A DNA stretch of 57,418 nt from Acidobacteriota bacterium (GCA_026394075.1 JAPKYX010000282.1:1-57418), one strand, 5' to 3'. Shown: positions 1-9,715, counted from the stretch's first letter. Translations and numbers: made by a program. The notes: generated by a model not told the origin, from the letters alone.

Positions 1-3000
1 GAAGCCCACGCGCGCTTGTCCCAAATAGAGCCAAGTCGCGGGTGCGGCGGTGAAGTAGGCGACATCCGCGAAGGCCGTGGAGTAGAGGGTGGGGCGGGTG
101 GTCATCCACGGCAGTTCGCCTTGGCTGGCGGAATAGGTGGTGCGGACGAGCCAGGAGTTGAGTGCCACGTCGCCCAATCGCACCAGTCGCTCCCCGCTGA
201 AGAACAGGTTCTGCTGCCGCAAGGGCTTATAGCGGACGCCCACGCCCAACTGAGCACTCTCGGAATTCACCGCCAGCGACTGGAATCGGTTGGCCCACAG
301 CAGGCGGGCGAAGACGGTGAAGATGCGGTCATTACGGAAACCAATGCCGGGCGGACGCCAGTTCAGCTCCAGCCCGCCTTGCGACGGAACAGCCGGGCCG
401 AAGCCGGTGCCCAGGAACGACTGATCCTGCAGGCCCGCGGAGGCAAAGCCCCAGTAGACGTTCCAACTGAGACGGCGGCGCAGCTCCGACAGGTCACGCC
501 GGATCTGGCGGCGTTCCTGCCGGAAGTCATCGGCGGTGCCGAGGCCGGCCAGGGTCCGCTCAAATGATTCGATGGCCTGCGGGTTCCGGCCGCGCTGGCG
601 GTAGAGATAGCCCAACTGGGCCTCCAGGCGCGGCTGGGCGGGATGGCGTTGGAGTTCACGCTCCAGCACTTCCGCCGCCGTCAGGATGTCGCCCTTGGCG
701 GCGAGCGCATAGGCCAGTGGGCTGGACCAACCTGCGGGGGGCGTGGGTTGCTGCGAGACCCACTGGTATTGATCGATTGCATCATCCAGGCGGCCCAGTT
801 CCCGGTAAAGGCCGGCCAGAAAGAAGGAGCGTTCCGGTGTCCGGGCGGTGCGATTGGCTTGTTCCAGGACGTCGATCGCCTCCGCGCGCCGTCCAGCCCG
901 TTCCAGCAAAGTGCCCTGAAGATCCAGGAGCTCATTGCGTTCCTCAGGCGAGAGGCCCGCGGCGTCCACCTGGGCCAGTTGGTCGAGCGTGACCTGTTGG
1001 CCGAGGCGCAGCGCGGTGGTCAAAAGACGCAAGCGGCCCAGGTGCGTGGGCGCGATGCGTTGTGCTTCTTCCCAGTAGCCCAGGGCGCGGCTCAACTGCC
1101 CCTGGACGGTGGCGAGATAAGCCGCTTGCCGGTAATGCGCGGCCCGGTCGGCGGCGGGCAGTTCGGGTTCCGGCGGCAGCGCCTGCGTCAAGGCTTCCAG
1201 CGCCCGGTTGGGCTCTTCCATCTGCAGGTAACATTCCGCCAAGCTGCGCGCCAGCGAAGGTGTGGGTGCACGGCGCAGCAGTTGTTCGTAGAGTGGTGCC
1301 GCGTCGGCAAAGTGGCGTAGCCGGGCCAGCGTATTGGCCAGCCTTGGCGTGGTGTCGAGGCCGTGGTCCAGCGCCGCCTGATAAGCCGCGGCAGCTTCTT
1401 CATCGCGATTCAGCAAGGACTCAATGTCGCCCAGGCGTTCATAAAGCGACGCGGTGCGGAAACGGTCGCTGCCCGCCAGTTGGACTAGCTCGCGGAAGAC
1501 GGCGCGGGCTTCTGGCAGGCGCTTGACGAACACCAGGTGTCCGGCGGCTTGCTCCAGCAGTTGGGCACGGGGCGCTCCGGGCAACGTGGCGGCGCGGCGC
1601 AGTTGATCGGCGGCGGCGGACGGACGGTCCCGCCGGGCTTCGTAGCCGCCCATCAACGCGGCGGTCTCCCACTGCGGCGGCAGGTTGGCCAGACGCGCGA
1701 TCGCTCCGGCGAAGTTGCCCGCCTGGGCTTCGGCCTTGGCCACCAGCAGTTGCGTGGAAGGATCTTTGGCGTCGGCCAGGGGGCGGGAGTAGCGCAACGC
1801 ACCGGGTCCGTCGCCCGCCTGCAAAGAGAGGTCGAGCAATTCCCGCAGCAGTTCCGTCGAGGACCCCTCGATCATCAAGGCGGATTCCAGGGCCGTCCGC
1901 GCACCCCGCAGATCTCCCACCAGGGAGCGGGAGAAGCCGAGCTGGCGATAGGCGAGTGCCTGGTCACCGGGACGCGAGAGCCCGGTGAGGGCTTCTTCCG
2001 CTTGATCGCGGGACAGCAACACCTCCCCTAAACTGGCATTGAGCAGCGACAACCGCAGCAGCCACGACGGATCCCGGCGCGCCGCCAGCGCTTCATTCAG
2101 GGCCGCCACCGCACCGCGCAGGTCAGCGGCCAGTTCCCGTGCCGCGGCCAGTTCCGGACGGGCGGCGGGTGAAGGTTGCAGCTTGGCGGCCGAACTAAAC
2201 GCAGCTACCGCTGCGGGCCAGCGGCGTAACTGTTGTTCGCTGGAACCCAGCGCCATCCAAACCTCAAACTGCTCGGCCGGTGTGCGGAGGTTGGGCAGGG
2301 CTTCGCGATAAAGTGCAATCGCCTCCGCCGGATGGTCAGTGATCGACTCCAGGCGGGCCGTGGCCAGCACGGTATCGAGATCACGCCGTTGCGCCAGGGC
2401 GCGGCGGTACCAGCTGAGAGCCTCGGACAGCTTTTGTTGCTGGGCGAACAAGGTTCCCAGACGGGCCGCGACTGCTGGGGGAACGCTCCCTGTGGCGGCC
2501 GTCAGCAGCTTGGCGCGCTCGCGGTCAGGGTCGCCCTGGCGCTGGGCGACATCGGCCTGTAGCAGCAGAAACTCCTGGCGGCGGCCGGCTTCCTCCGGTG
2601 CGGCCAGACGCCGTTCCAGCAGGGCGTCGGCTTGCCCGTACTCCCGCAGCCGGATCAACAGCTGAACCTCAAAATCGAGCCCCGGGCCGGTGGCCGCGGT
2701 GGCATTCAGGCGGGTGATCCAGGCCAGGCTTTCCTGGTAGCGGGTTTCGCGGTACTCCAAATCGGCCATCGCCCGCAGCGCCGCCAGATCCTGCGGAGCC
2801 AGTTCCAGAACGGTCAACCAGGCGGCGCGTGCTTCCCCGTCCCGGGTGGACTTCTCATAGATCAGCGCCAGGCGGGCACGGGCGTTGCGGTCACGCTCCG
2901 GTAGAGCGACCGCGGAGGCGGCGCGCAAGGCCTGGTCCCAGCGGCCAGCGGCGATCTCCAGTTCGGCGCGGGAGTGCAGGGCAAAGGCGCGGTCCTTGGC

Positions 3001-3381
3001 GACCAAGCTGGAATCGGCGGCCCGCTGGAAATCCAGAATCGCTTCGGGTGCCTTTCCCAAGGCCTGATAGGAGAGCGCCCGGTAGAGTGCCGTCAAAGCG
3101 TCGTTGGGCTGCCGGCCCAGCAGCGTGGTGGCCGCCCGGATGGCGCCGGGATAGTCCTGCAACCGGTGCAGCAGCAGGACGTAGGTGCGCTGGGCATCGT
3201 TGTCGCCGGGGCGAATGCGCAAGGCCAGCTCCAGCGTTTGCCGGGCCTCGGGCAGCTGACCCTTGTCGATCAGCCGGTAAGCGCGGTGAAGTTGCGGGTA
3301 GGCGCGCACCCGGGCGGCAAAGCGGTCAAATTCGCTTTGCGGCGCCTGCATTAGGAAAAGAGCCAGTAGCAGCGGCGTCAT
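1..3381 (-). CDS. NfrA-like TPR/outer-membrane exopolysaccharide protein (3' end cut by window edge)
   Basis: This reading frame is open from an ATG at 3381 to the left edge, giving about 1127 visible codons with no stop, so the C-terminus is missing. The first residues (MTPLLLALFLMQAPQ) look like a short signal peptide. Most of the protein is an unbroken series of TPR-like helical pairs rich in Ala, Leu and Arg. From about residue 1010 the helices give way to aromatic, alternating beta-barrel-like sequence (SWNVYWGFASAGLQ), which resembles the C-terminal domain of bacteriophage N4 adsorption protein A (NfrA). Known NfrA is an outer-membrane component that works with glycosyltransferase NfrB. 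The start codon overlaps the stop of the upstream NfrB-like gene (ATGA), so the two are translationally coupled. Inference: an outer-membrane export or assembly factor for the polymer made by that glycosyltransferase. Confidence 0.85.
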   Translation of the reverse strand, partial: MTPLLLALFLMQAPQSEFDRFAARVRAYPQLHRAYRLIDKGQLPEARQTLELALRIRPGDNDAQRTYVLLLHRLQDYPGAIRAATTLLGRQPNDALTALYRALSYQALGKAPEAILDFQRAADSSLVAKDRAFALHSRAELEIAAGRWDQALRAASAVALPERDRNARARLALIYEKSTRDGEARAAWLTVLELAPQDLAALRAMADLEYRETRYQESLAWITRLNATAATGPGLDFEVQLLIRLREYGQADALLERRLAAPEEAGRRQEFLLLQADVAQRQGDPDRERAKLLTAATGSVPPAVAARLGTLFAQQQKLSEALSWYRRALAQRRDLDTVLATARLESITDHPAEAIALYREALPNLRTPAEQFEVWMALGSSEQQLRRWPAAVAAFSSAAKLQPSPAARPELAAARELAADLRGAVAALNEALAARRDPSWLLRLSLLNASLGEVLLSRDQAEEALTGLSRPGDQALAYRQLGFSRSLVGDLRGARTALESALMIEGSSTELLRELLDLSLQAGDGPGALRYSRPLADAKDPSTQLLVAKAEAQAGNFAGAIARLANLPPQWETAALMGGYEARRDRPSAAADQLRRAATLPGAPRAQLLEQAAGHLVFVKRLPEARAVFRELVQLAGSDRFRTASLYERLGDIESLLNRDEEAAAAYQAALDHGLDTTPRLANTLARLRHFADAAPLYEQLLRRAPTPSLARSLAECYLQMEEPNRALEALTQALPPEPELPAADRAAHYRQAAYLATVQGQLSRALGYWEEAQRIAPTHLGRLRLLTTALRLGQQVTLDQLAQVDAAGLSPEERNELLDLQGTLLERAGRRAEAIDVLEQANRTARTPERSFFLAGLYRELGRLDDAIDQYQWVSQQPTPPAGWSSPLAYALAAKGDILTAAEVLERELQRHPAQPRLEAQLGYLYRQRGRNPQAIESFERTLAGLGTADDFRQERRQIRRDLSELRRRLSWNVYWGFASAGLQDQSFLGTGFGPAVPSQGGLELNWRPPGIGFRNDRIFTVFARLLWANRFQSLAVNSESAQLGVGVRYKPLRQQNLFFSGERLVRLGDVALNSWLVRTTYSASQGELPWMTTRPTLYSTAFADVAYFTAAPATWLYLGQARVGF

Positions 3382-5657
3382 TCAGCCTCACTCTGTACTC
3401 TTCGGATCTGATCGGCCGTGATCCAGCCATGGGATACAGCAATTTCGCCCAACGGCCGGGTGCGGGAGGTTTGGCTGCGGAGCGCCTCCCGCAGCTGCTG
3501 CGGACCAATCCGCCCCAGGCGCACCAGCGTGTCGGACAGCATCTCGCCGGGCTTTGCTTCGCGCCGGGCTTCCTGCAACTGGCCCGGCGTCACCAGCTTC
3601 ATCTCGGTCAGGACATCGGCCAGCCGGACATAGGCGCGGCGCTGCTCGGCCAGCGCTTCATCGCGCTGTTCCGGCGTCAACAGGCCCGCAGCCACCAGCC
3701 GTTCGCCAAGCAGCAGCTGATCGGGGCTTTCCAGCCGCTCATAGCCATGCACGATGGCAAACTCGAGACCGGTGCGGGTGGTGAGGCAGAGTTCCACGTG
3801 CCGCTCGACGGCTGCCTCCAGCTTCTCGATCACTTCACGGGTCAGGATCTGGTCAGTGGCCACCAGCATCCGGGTCCCATTGACAAATGCGACTGGAAAG
3901 ACCGAATACTGGAGCGCCATTTCGCGTGGCAGCAGGCGGAGGGCTTCCAGCGGTGTCGCGTAGGGATCAATATCCTGCGGGCTGATCAGCAACTGGACGC
4001 CGATCGCGTTGAACAGTTCCCGTTCACCAACCAGGCCACGGTTGAGCAGAATTTCGCCCAGGGCCTGCCGGGCTTGGGTCGGCTGGGCGCGTTGCTCGGC
4101 CAGGGCCGCCTCCAGTTCCTCCGGGGCGATCAGGCGCTGTTCCAGCAGCAGATCGCCCAACCGGCGGCGGAAAGAAGAGATCTTCTGTTCGGTTGGGAAC
4201 GAGTGTTGGGTCTTTTCCCAGCCCAGAGCCTTGCCGAACAAACGCGAGCGCGAGAACAGCCAGATAGCGCGGTTGGTGGCGAAAAAGCCGATCAGGTTTC
4301 CCCAGATCAGCCGCGGCACCGACCACAGTGCCGGCCCCCAGCCATACACCACATAGACGCAGTGCGCCCGCAGCACCAGCCGCCACAACAGAAAGAACGT
4401 GTCGGCCAGCACGACGTACCATAGCCAACTGCCACGCTCGACGATGGACGGGTACTGATATTCGTCCGGGAAAAGCAGCCCCACAGTAAACAGGAAGAAG
4501 AACCCGGCCAGCACCAGATAGCCCAAGACATTGATTTGGCTGGTGAGTAGTGTCTTGCGGTCCCGCATCAACATGTAGCGGGTCCAGAAACTGCCCGGCC
4601 AGCCCAGCAGTTGCCAGCCCTGGATGGAGATGCCCAAAATCCAGCGGGCCTTTTGGCGGACGGCCGGTTGAAATTCGCTGGGGAAGTATTCGCGTGTGGC
4701 GACAATCTCTTCGCGTTCCACTTCCACCAGCTTCTTTTTGAACCACCCGCGCTCCACCATCTCCCGCCGCTTCAGGACCGGGCGGATGAAGCGGGTGGTG
4801 CGGCCGGCCAGACCCAGCCGGAGGGCGAAATCATAGTCCTCAGTCAAAGATCGCTGGTTGAATAGGCCGCCGTCACCGGTCGCTTGACGCTCCCGCATCG
4901 CCTCCAACGCCGCCCGGCTGAAGCCACAACCGACGCCGGCCGAGGGCACCGATCCGGACAGCAGCTCGCGCACGGGAATGCTCTTGATGTGGTGCTCGCA
5001 GAATTCGTCCACATAGTGGCAGCCGGTAAACTCCCGCCAATCGGTCTCCAGCGCGAACACGGGCAACTGCACCATGTCCGTTTGGGGCTGGTAGAAGTTG
5101 AACACCCGCATCGACTGGGGATGCACCAGATCTTCGGCATCGTGCTGGACGAAGATGTCGAACTGCATCCCGGCATCACGCTCGAACTCAAAGATCCGCT
5201 CAAAGATGGCGTTCAGGCAATCGGCCTTGTTGGTGGGGCCGGGCAGCGGGCAAACCGCCCGGTGGACCCGGCCGTAGCGCTGGCTCACCTTTTCGACGGC
5301 GGCATTGGTCGCCTCGTCGTTGGGGTAGACGCCGACGAAGACCTGATAGTTCGAGTAGCGGACGGTTTGCAGCGTGTTTTCAAGCATCTGGGCGATCACG
5401 TCGCCCTCGTTCCAGGCCGGGATCATGACGGCGATGGGCTTTTCCGGCAGCCCGGCCAGGGACTCTTCGGTGTGCATCGCCTTGGCCCCCACCAGCGCCT
5501 GCTCCCCGGAGGCTCCGGCCGTGCGGCGCGGCAGAATGCGCAGCAGGTACACCAGGTCGAGGAAGAACTCGTCTAAACCACTGACCAGCGTCACCACCGC
5601 GACAAAGACGAGCAGGACCACGAGACTGATGACAAAGCTATCGAGCCAGGTAGACAT
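3378..5657 (-). CDS. NfrB-like membrane glycosyltransferase with C-terminal MshEN-like repeats
   Basis: A 759-residue family-2 processive glycosyltransferase. It has an N-terminal membrane segment (about 8-27), a nucleotide-sugar start motif (IPAWNEGDVI, 79-88), an acidic DAED motif at 173-176, TEDYD at 272-276 and QKARW at 335-339 (the Q-x-x-R-W signature), then membrane segments around 375-470. From about residue 499 it carries five tandem segments of roughly 24 residues. The first (RLGDLLLEQRL, 499 on), second (ALGEILLNRGLV) and third (LLGERLVAAGLL) fit the MshEN/GspE N-terminal pattern well; the last two are looser. In E. coli NfrB the MshEN domain binds cyclic di-GMP and switches on synthesis of the surface glycan used by phage N4. 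Inference: a c-di-GMP-gated surface polysaccharide synthase. It heads a two-gene operon with the NfrA-like gene. Confidence 0.9.
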   Translation of the reverse strand: MSTWLDSFVISLVVLLVFVAVVTLVSGLDEFFLDLVYLLRILPRRTAGASGEQALVGAKAMHTEESLAGLPEKPIAVMIPAWNEGDVIAQMLENTLQTVRYSNYQVFVGVYPNDEATNAAVEKVSQRYGRVHRAVCPLPGPTNKADCLNAIFERIFEFERDAGMQFDIFVQHDAEDLVHPQSMRVFNFYQPQTDMVQLPVFALETDWREFTGCHYVDEFCEHHIKSIPVRELLSGSVPSAGVGCGFSRAALEAMRERQATGDGGLFNQRSLTEDYDFALRLGLAGRTTRFIRPVLKRREMVERGWFKKKLVEVEREEIVATREYFPSEFQPAVRQKARWILGISIQGWQLLGWPGSFWTRYMLMRDRKTLLTSQINVLGYLVLAGFFFLFTVGLLFPDEYQYPSIVERGSWLWYVVLADTFFLLWRLVLRAHCVYVVYGWGPALWSVPRLIWGNLIGFFATNRAIWLFSRSRLFGKALGWEKTQHSFPTEQKISSFRRRLGDLLLEQRLIAPEELEAALAEQRAQPTQARQALGEILLNRGLVGERELFNAIGVQLLISPQDIDPYATPLEALRLLPREMALQYSVFPVAFVNGTRMLVATDQILTREVIEKLEAAVERHVELCLTTRTGLEFAIVHGYERLESPDQLLLGERLVAAGLLTPEQRDEALAEQRRAYVRLADVLTEMKLVTPGQLQEARREAKPGEMLSDTLVRLGRIGPQQLREALRSQTSRTRPLGEIAVSHGWITADQIRRVQSEAE

Positions 5658-5742
5658 GTCAGTGGGGATTGCGGTCAGGCGGTTTCACGAACGATCTACG
5701 AAATCGCCAGCCCAAACAGATTGCGGCGAGGGGGATCGCACG

Positions 5743-5772
5743 AGTATATCGATTTGTAAACGGTTGAATCAA
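5743..5772 (-). promoter_or_regulatory. candidate sigma-70-type promoter of the nfrB-nfrA-like operon
   Basis: On the minus strand TTGATT (5767-5772) is followed after 18 nt by TATACT (5743-5748), a good match to a housekeeping promoter. Transcription would start near 5736 and leave a leader of about 79 nt before the ATG at 5657. Confidence 0.5.
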
Positions 5773-5978
5773 CTACTTCCGCCCTCTGGCGCTGCTTAGG
5801 GGAAACCGCCTATTGGCGTCCCCATCTACAGCGATCTCCTCAGGCATATCGGCGTGAACACGCGGGCCCTAAGTAGCATTGACGGTTGAAATAGCGTTAC
5901 GATAGGCCCAGTCCCCCCAGAACCGCCCAGCTCCACGGTTCCATGGCTGGTGATGCGGAGGTAGGGCAAAGCCCTGGT

Positions 5979-6008
5979 TTGACACTGAGCCGTCATTTCC
6001 GCTACCAT
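5979..6008 (+). promoter_or_regulatory. promoter of rplM-rpsI
   Basis: A perfect -35 TTGACA (5979-5984) is followed after 18 nt by TACCAT (6003-6008). The predicted start near 6015 gives a leader of about 30 nt containing the ribosome-binding site GGAGAGG (6031-6037) before the ATG at 6047. This is the strongest promoter-like sequence I found. Confidence 0.65.
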
Positions 6009-6046
6009 GAAGTGTTTGTAGTTACCGAACGGAGAGGCGTCTGTCC

Positions 6047-6475
6047 ATGAGTACCGTATTTCCGTCTGGGAACGAGCTTGAGCGTAAGTGGTTCATTCTG
6101 GACGCCGAAAACGCCGTCCTGGGCCGCCTTGCTTCGAAGGCAGCCAACCTTTTAATGGGTAAGCATAAGACCATCTATACGCCGTTCCTGGACACTGGCG
6201 ACCACGTAGTGGTCATCAACGCCCAAAAGGTCAAATTGACCGGGCGCAAAGAAGAGCAGAAGATGTACCGGACCCACTCGGGCTATCCGGGTGGCCTGAA
6301 GGAAACTCAGGCTCGCCGGATGCGCGTGCAGCGACCGGAACGAATGATTGAGCTGGCCATTTCTGGCATGCTCCCCAAGACCAAGCTGGGCAAGCAGATG
6401 TACCGGAAGCTGAACGTCTACGCGGGTGATCAACATCCGCACCAGGCGCAGAAGCCGGAACTTCTGGTGAAGTAG
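6047..6475 (+). CDS. rplM: 50S ribosomal protein L13
   Basis: At 142 residues this is the normal length for bacterial uL13. The sequence shows the family landmarks in order: KWFILDAENAVLGRLASKAA near the N-terminus, LMGKHKTIYTPFLDTGDHVVV, the TGRK segment, HSGYPGGLKE, and the C-terminal GMLPKTKLGKQMYRKLNVY. L13 is an early assembly protein of the large ribosomal subunit. The ATG at 6047 is preceded by a clear GGAGAGG, and a strong promoter lies just upstream. The gene is followed 12 bp later by rpsI, the usual bacterial pairing. Confidence 0.98.
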   Translation: MSTVFPSGNELERKWFILDAENAVLGRLASKAANLLMGKHKTIYTPFLDTGDHVVVINAQKVKLTGRKEEQKMYRTHSGYPGGLKETQARRMRVQRPERMIELAISGMLPKTKLGKQMYRKLNVYAGDQHPHQAQKPELLVK

Positions 6476-6487
6476 TAAGAGGATTAG

Positions 6488-6886
6488 ATGGCAGCAACGA
6501 TCACACAATATCTCGCCACCGGCCGGCGGAAGACGTCGACGGCGCGGGTGTTTCTCCGTCCCGGTTCGGGCAAGGTGACGATCAACGATCGCCCGCTCGA
6601 GCAGTACTTCACCACGGAATCATCGCGCAACGCGGTCCGGCAGCCCCTGGCGGCGACTGAGACAGCGGGCCAGTTTGATGTTCTGGTGCTGGTTCATGGT
6701 GGTGGCTATACCGGGCAAGCCGGTGCCATCAAGATGGGCATCGCCCGCGCGCTGTGCGAGTTCAACCTGGAGCTCCGCGGCAAGCTGAAGGCGGAAGGCT
6801 TCCTGACGCGTGACCCGCGCCAGCATGAACGCAAGAAGTATGGGCAAAAGGGTGCCCGTAAGAGATTCCAGTTCTCGAAGCGCTAA
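6488..6886 (+). CDS. rpsI: 30S ribosomal protein S9
   Basis: A 132-residue uS9. The conserved N-terminal [19 protein letters not shown], the [19 protein letters not shown] block and the basic C-terminus ending in [12 protein letters not shown] (the tail that reaches the ribosomal P site) are all present. It is co-transcribed with rplM (12-bp gap, AGAGG just before its ATG) and followed by a strong hairpin terminator, so L13-S9 forms its own transcript, separate from the rpsB group downstream. Confidence 0.98.
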   Translation: MAATITQYLATGRRKTSTARVFLRPGSGKVTINDRPLEQYFTTESSRNAVRQPLAATETAGQFDVLVLVHGGGYTGQAGAIKMGIARALCEFNLELRGKLKAEGFLTRDPRQHERKKYGQKGARKRFQFSKR

Positions 6887-6909
6887 ACACGCTTCTGGTG
6901 GGAAAAGCA

Positions 6910-6941
6910 GGGGCCGCTCTCGAAGCGGCCCTTGTGTTGTT
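6910..6941 (+). terminator. rho-independent terminator after rpsI
   Basis: A perfect 8-bp GC-rich stem, GGGCCGCT (6911-6918) with AGCGGCCC (6924-6931), closes a 5-nt loop. It is followed by the T-rich run TTGTGTTGTT. It lies 24 nt after the rpsI stop codon. Confidence 0.75.
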
Positions 6942-7123
6942 CAGTGGTATTTGGCGGGCTGCGTGAGTGGCTTGCTGGTTTCGAGTTTCAGTTGTACCGT
7001 TCTGGGTTGTTCACGTCTACCGGTAAATCTCGCCTTGGACCGCCGGTGAGTCGTCTGGTCCAATCCATACCTTAGGTTTCATACGCGTCAAGCAATACTT
7101 GCGCGTGCTGACAGGAGAGAAGT

Positions 7124-8026
7124 TTGCCCCAAATTTCAATGAAAGAATTGCTCGAAGCTGGCGTTCACTTCGGGCACCAGACCAAGCGCTGGAACCCAAA
7201 AATGAAAGAATACATTTTTGGCGAACGTAACGGCATTTACATTGTCGACCTTCAGAAGACCCTGAAGTTGTTCAAGGACGCGATGCGCTTTGTGGCCGAA
7301 ATGGCCGCACAGAACAAGACCGTCCTGTTTGTCGGCACCAAGCGCCAGGCTCAGGAAGCGATTGCCGAAGAGGCCACGCGGTGCAACATGTACTTCGTGA
7401 ATAACCGCTGGCTGGGCGGCCTGCTGACCAACTGGGCCACGGCCCAGAAGTCGATCAAGCGCCTGAAGGAATTGGAAGGCTACGCCACCGATGGTGATTG
7501 GGGCGGTCGTCCGAAAAAGGAAATCATCCGCCTGGAGCGCGAGCGTAAGCACCTCGACAGCAACCTGCGCGGCATCAAGGACATGAACGGTCTGCCGGAC
7601 CTGATGTTCGTGGTGGATTCAAACAAGGAATCGATCGCCGTCAAGGAAGCCCGCAAGCTGGGCATTCCGGTGGTGGCTGTGGTGGACACCAACTGCGACC
7701 CCGATGAAGTGGACTACGTGATCCCGGGCAACGATGACGCTCTCCGCGCCATCCGCCTGTTCACCAACAAGACGGCCGAAGCCTGCATCGAAGGCCGCGC
7801 ACTGGCCACGGAGCAGGACTTCCAGACCGAAAAGATCGCCTCCGATGACGCGGCGACGATGGAAGATCTGTCGCAGTATTCGCACTACGTGGATCCGCAG
7901 TATTCGGCACAGCTGATGTCGGAGAGCCTGGTTTCCGACGAAGATCTGCCGAACATGTCGCTGCCCAAGAAGACTCCGGCCGCCGAAGTTCCGGTGGAGC
8001 CCACGGCTGAGGTGGGGGTGGAGTAA
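7124..8026 (+). CDS. rpsB: 30S ribosomal protein S2 (TTG start)
   Basis: A 300-residue uS2. The N-terminal [20 protein letters not shown], the GTKRQAQ segment, [12 protein letters not shown] and the [20 protein letters not shown] blocks are the family hallmarks. The start is taken as TTG at 7124. It gives the usual five residues before MKELL, and AGGAGA at 7113-7118 sits at the right distance, whereas the in-frame ATG at 7139 would remove conserved N-terminal residues. The acidic tail (about 245-300) is longer than in E. coli S2. Some 237 bp separate it from rpsI; most of this lies beyond the terminator and probably carries the rpsB leader, in which I found no convincing promoter. Confidence 0.97.
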   Translation: MPQISMKELLEAGVHFGHQTKRWNPKMKEYIFGERNGIYIVDLQKTLKLFKDAMRFVAEMAAQNKTVLFVGTKRQAQEAIAEEATRCNMYFVNNRWLGGLLTNWATAQKSIKRLKELEGYATDGDWGGRPKKEIIRLERERKHLDSNLRGIKDMNGLPDLMFVVDSNKESIAVKEARKLGIPVVAVVDTNCDPDEVDYVIPGNDDALRAIRLFTNKTAEACIEGRALATEQDFQTEKIASDDAATMEDLSQYSHYVDPQYSAQLMSESLVSDEDLPNMSLPKKTPAAEVPVEPTAEVGVE

Positions 8027-8097
8027 TCCACCCTTCCCTACCCCGGCCATTCAAGTTCAAACCAACTAAATCTAGAAAAGCGAGATAAGGGGAACCT

Positions 8098-8997
8098 ATG
8101 GCGGAAGTTACCGCTCAACTGGTCAAGCAGCTTCGCGAGCGCACCGGCGCGGGCATGATGGAGTGCAAGAAGGCTCTCGATTCCACCAGCGGCGATCTGG
8201 AGAAGGCGATCGACGAGTTGCGGAAGCGCGGCGCGGCCTCGGCTGACAAGAAGGCTTCGCGCTCGGCTCTGCAAGGTAGCGTGGGCACATTGATTGCCGG
8301 TGACGCCGCCGTCATCCTGGAAATCAATTGCGAGTCGGACTTTGTGGCGCGTACGGACGACTTCCAGGCCTTGGTGGCCAACGTCGCCGCGCAGGTGGCG
8401 GAGAGCAACCCGGCCGACGTGGCCGCGTTGGGTGCCCTGCCCTACGCGGGCGATCCTTCCGTGACCGTACTGGAAGCCGTAAAGCAGAAGATCGCAAAGT
8501 TGGGCGAAAACATGGTGATCGCCCGTTTTGCGCGCCTGACAAGCTCTGGCTCGACCGCGTTTGGCAGCTACATCCATGCCGGCTCCCAACTGGGTGTCCT
8601 GCTGGAAGTGCAGGCCGCCACGGCAGCTGGCGCCGCTCACCCCGAAGTGCAGGAACTGGTGAAGGATCTGGCCATGCAAGTGGCCGCCGCCGACCCCAAG
8701 TTTGTGCGCCGCGAGGAAGTGGCCGCTGACGTTCTGGAACGGGAACGGGCCATCGCCCGGGATCGCGCCAAGAATGAGAACAAGCCCGAAAAGATCTGGG
8801 ACCGCATTATCGACGGCCGTATCGAGAAGTTCTACGAAGAAGTCTGCTTGCTGGAGCAGCCCTTCATCAAGGAGAACTCGGTTTCGATCACGGAGATCGT
8901 GAAGCAGAAGTCCGCCAAAGTAGGCGAAGCCCTGACGGTGACTCGCTTTGTCCGCTTCAAAGTGGGCGAAACGGCTGTCGCCGGAGCGGCGGAGTAA
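8098..8997 (+). CDS. tsf: translation elongation factor Ts
   Basis: A 299-residue EF-Ts, the nucleotide exchange factor that recycles EF-Tu. The N-terminal UBA-like domain ([20 protein letters not shown] and [20 protein letters not shown]) and the TDDF core motif (in [16 protein letters not shown]) are clear. The C-terminal part contains [18 protein letters not shown], typical of the family. The ATG at 8098 follows a purine-rich AAGGGGA site. It lies 71 bp after rpsB and 7 bp before pyrH, in the classic rpsB-tsf-pyrH-frr order. Confidence 0.97.
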   Translation: MAEVTAQLVKQLRERTGAGMMECKKALDSTSGDLEKAIDELRKRGAASADKKASRSALQGSVGTLIAGDAAVILEINCESDFVARTDDFQALVANVAAQVAESNPADVAALGALPYAGDPSVTVLEAVKQKIAKLGENMVIARFARLTSSGSTAFGSYIHAGSQLGVLLEVQAATAAGAAHPEVQELVKDLAMQVAAADPKFVRREEVAADVLERERAIARDRAKNENKPEKIWDRIIDGRIEKFYEEVCLLEQPFIKENSVSITEIVKQKSAKVGEALTVTRFVRFKVGETAVAGAAE

Positions 8998-9004
8998 CAA
9001 TACC

Positions 9005-9715
9005 ATGGCCGGTTATCGACGAATCCTGCTCAAGCTGAGCGGCGAGGTGATGGCCGGCCAAGGTTCTTTTGGCATCGACCCGGAGAAGGTGAACGCCATT
9101 TCCGCCGAGGTGGCCGAAGTAGCCCGTGAGGGTTATCAACTGGGCCTGGTGGTGGGTGGCGGCAACTTCTTCCGGGGAGTCGCCGCCGCGGCCAAGAACA
9201 TGGACCGCGTCGCCGCGGATCACATGGGCATGCTGGCCACGGTGATCAATGGCATTGCTTTGCAGGATGCGCTGGAGCGGCATGGTGCCCCCACACGGCT
9301 GATGACCGCCATCCACATCAATCAGGTAGCCGAACCCTTTATCCGCCGCCGGGCCATCCGGCATCTGGAGAAGGGCCGCATTGTGATCTTTGCGGCAGGC
9401 ACGTCCAACCCCTATTTTTCCACCGACACCGGCGCTACGCTGCGGGCGCTGGAGATCCACGCCGAAGTGGTGGCGAAGGCCACGCGCGTTGATGGCGTCT
9501 ACGACAAGGATCCCTTGAAGCACGACGATGCCGTGATGTTCGACTCGATCGACTTCGATGAGGTGCTGCAACGCAAGCTGCGCGTGATGGATACGACAGC
9601 GATTGCCATGTGCCGTGACAATGCCCTGCCGATCCAGGTTTTCAATCTCAACGTCCGGGGCAATATAATGCGAATGGCCCGTGGCGAATCGATCGGCACG
9701 CGCATTCACCCCTAA
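9005..9715 (+). CDS. pyrH: uridylate kinase (UMP kinase)
   Basis: A 236-residue bacterial UMP kinase that phosphorylates UMP to UDP with ATP. It begins with the family N-terminus [15 protein letters not shown]. It contains the GGGNFFRG glycine-rich phosphate loop, the [19 protein letters not shown] block, and the [19 protein letters not shown] and [13 protein letters not shown] motifs. The start at 9005 is chosen over an in-frame start inside tsf because it matches the family N-terminus and sits 7 bp after the tsf stop, with a GGAG in the end of tsf serving as the ribosome-binding site. Confidence 0.97.
   Translation: MAGYRRILLKLSGEVMAGQGSFGIDPEKVNAISAEVAEVAREGYQLGLVVGGGNFFRGVAAAAKNMDRVAADHMGMLATVINGIALQDALERHGAPTRLMTAIHINQVAEPFIRRRAIRHLEKGRIVIFAAGTSNPYFSTDTGATLRALEIHAEVVAKATRVDGVYDKDPLKHDDAVMFDSIDFDEVLQRKLRVMDTTAIAMCRDNALPIQVFNLNVRGNIMRMARGESIGTRIHP

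Larger units (their letters stand above)
5658..6046. other. divergent intergenic region between nfrB-like gene and rplM
   Basis: This 389-bp gene-free stretch separates the leftward polysaccharide operon from the rightward ribosomal genes. It holds one promoter-like site for each direction (annotated separately). Short ORFs inside it lack ribosome-binding sites and family resemblance. I see no recognisable riboswitch or convincing L13-type autoregulatory structure. Confidence 0.6.

Noticed and set aside
16-2904. Several plus-strand frames of 90-225 codons at the left edge
   Set aside because: All are shadows of the minus-strand NfrA-like gene, whose frame is open to the window edge and shows TPR repeats.
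2829-4424. A 531-codon plus-strand open frame
   Set aside because: It runs antisense to the TPR and glycosyltransferase genes, is rich in Arg/Pro/Gly as expected from a shadow of a GC-rich gene, and lacks any family motif.
6887-7123. A possible structured leader or autoregulatory RNA before rpsB
   Set aside because: Some GGT...ACC complementarity is present near 7019-7071, but no stable, recognisable motif or promoter could be defined by eye.
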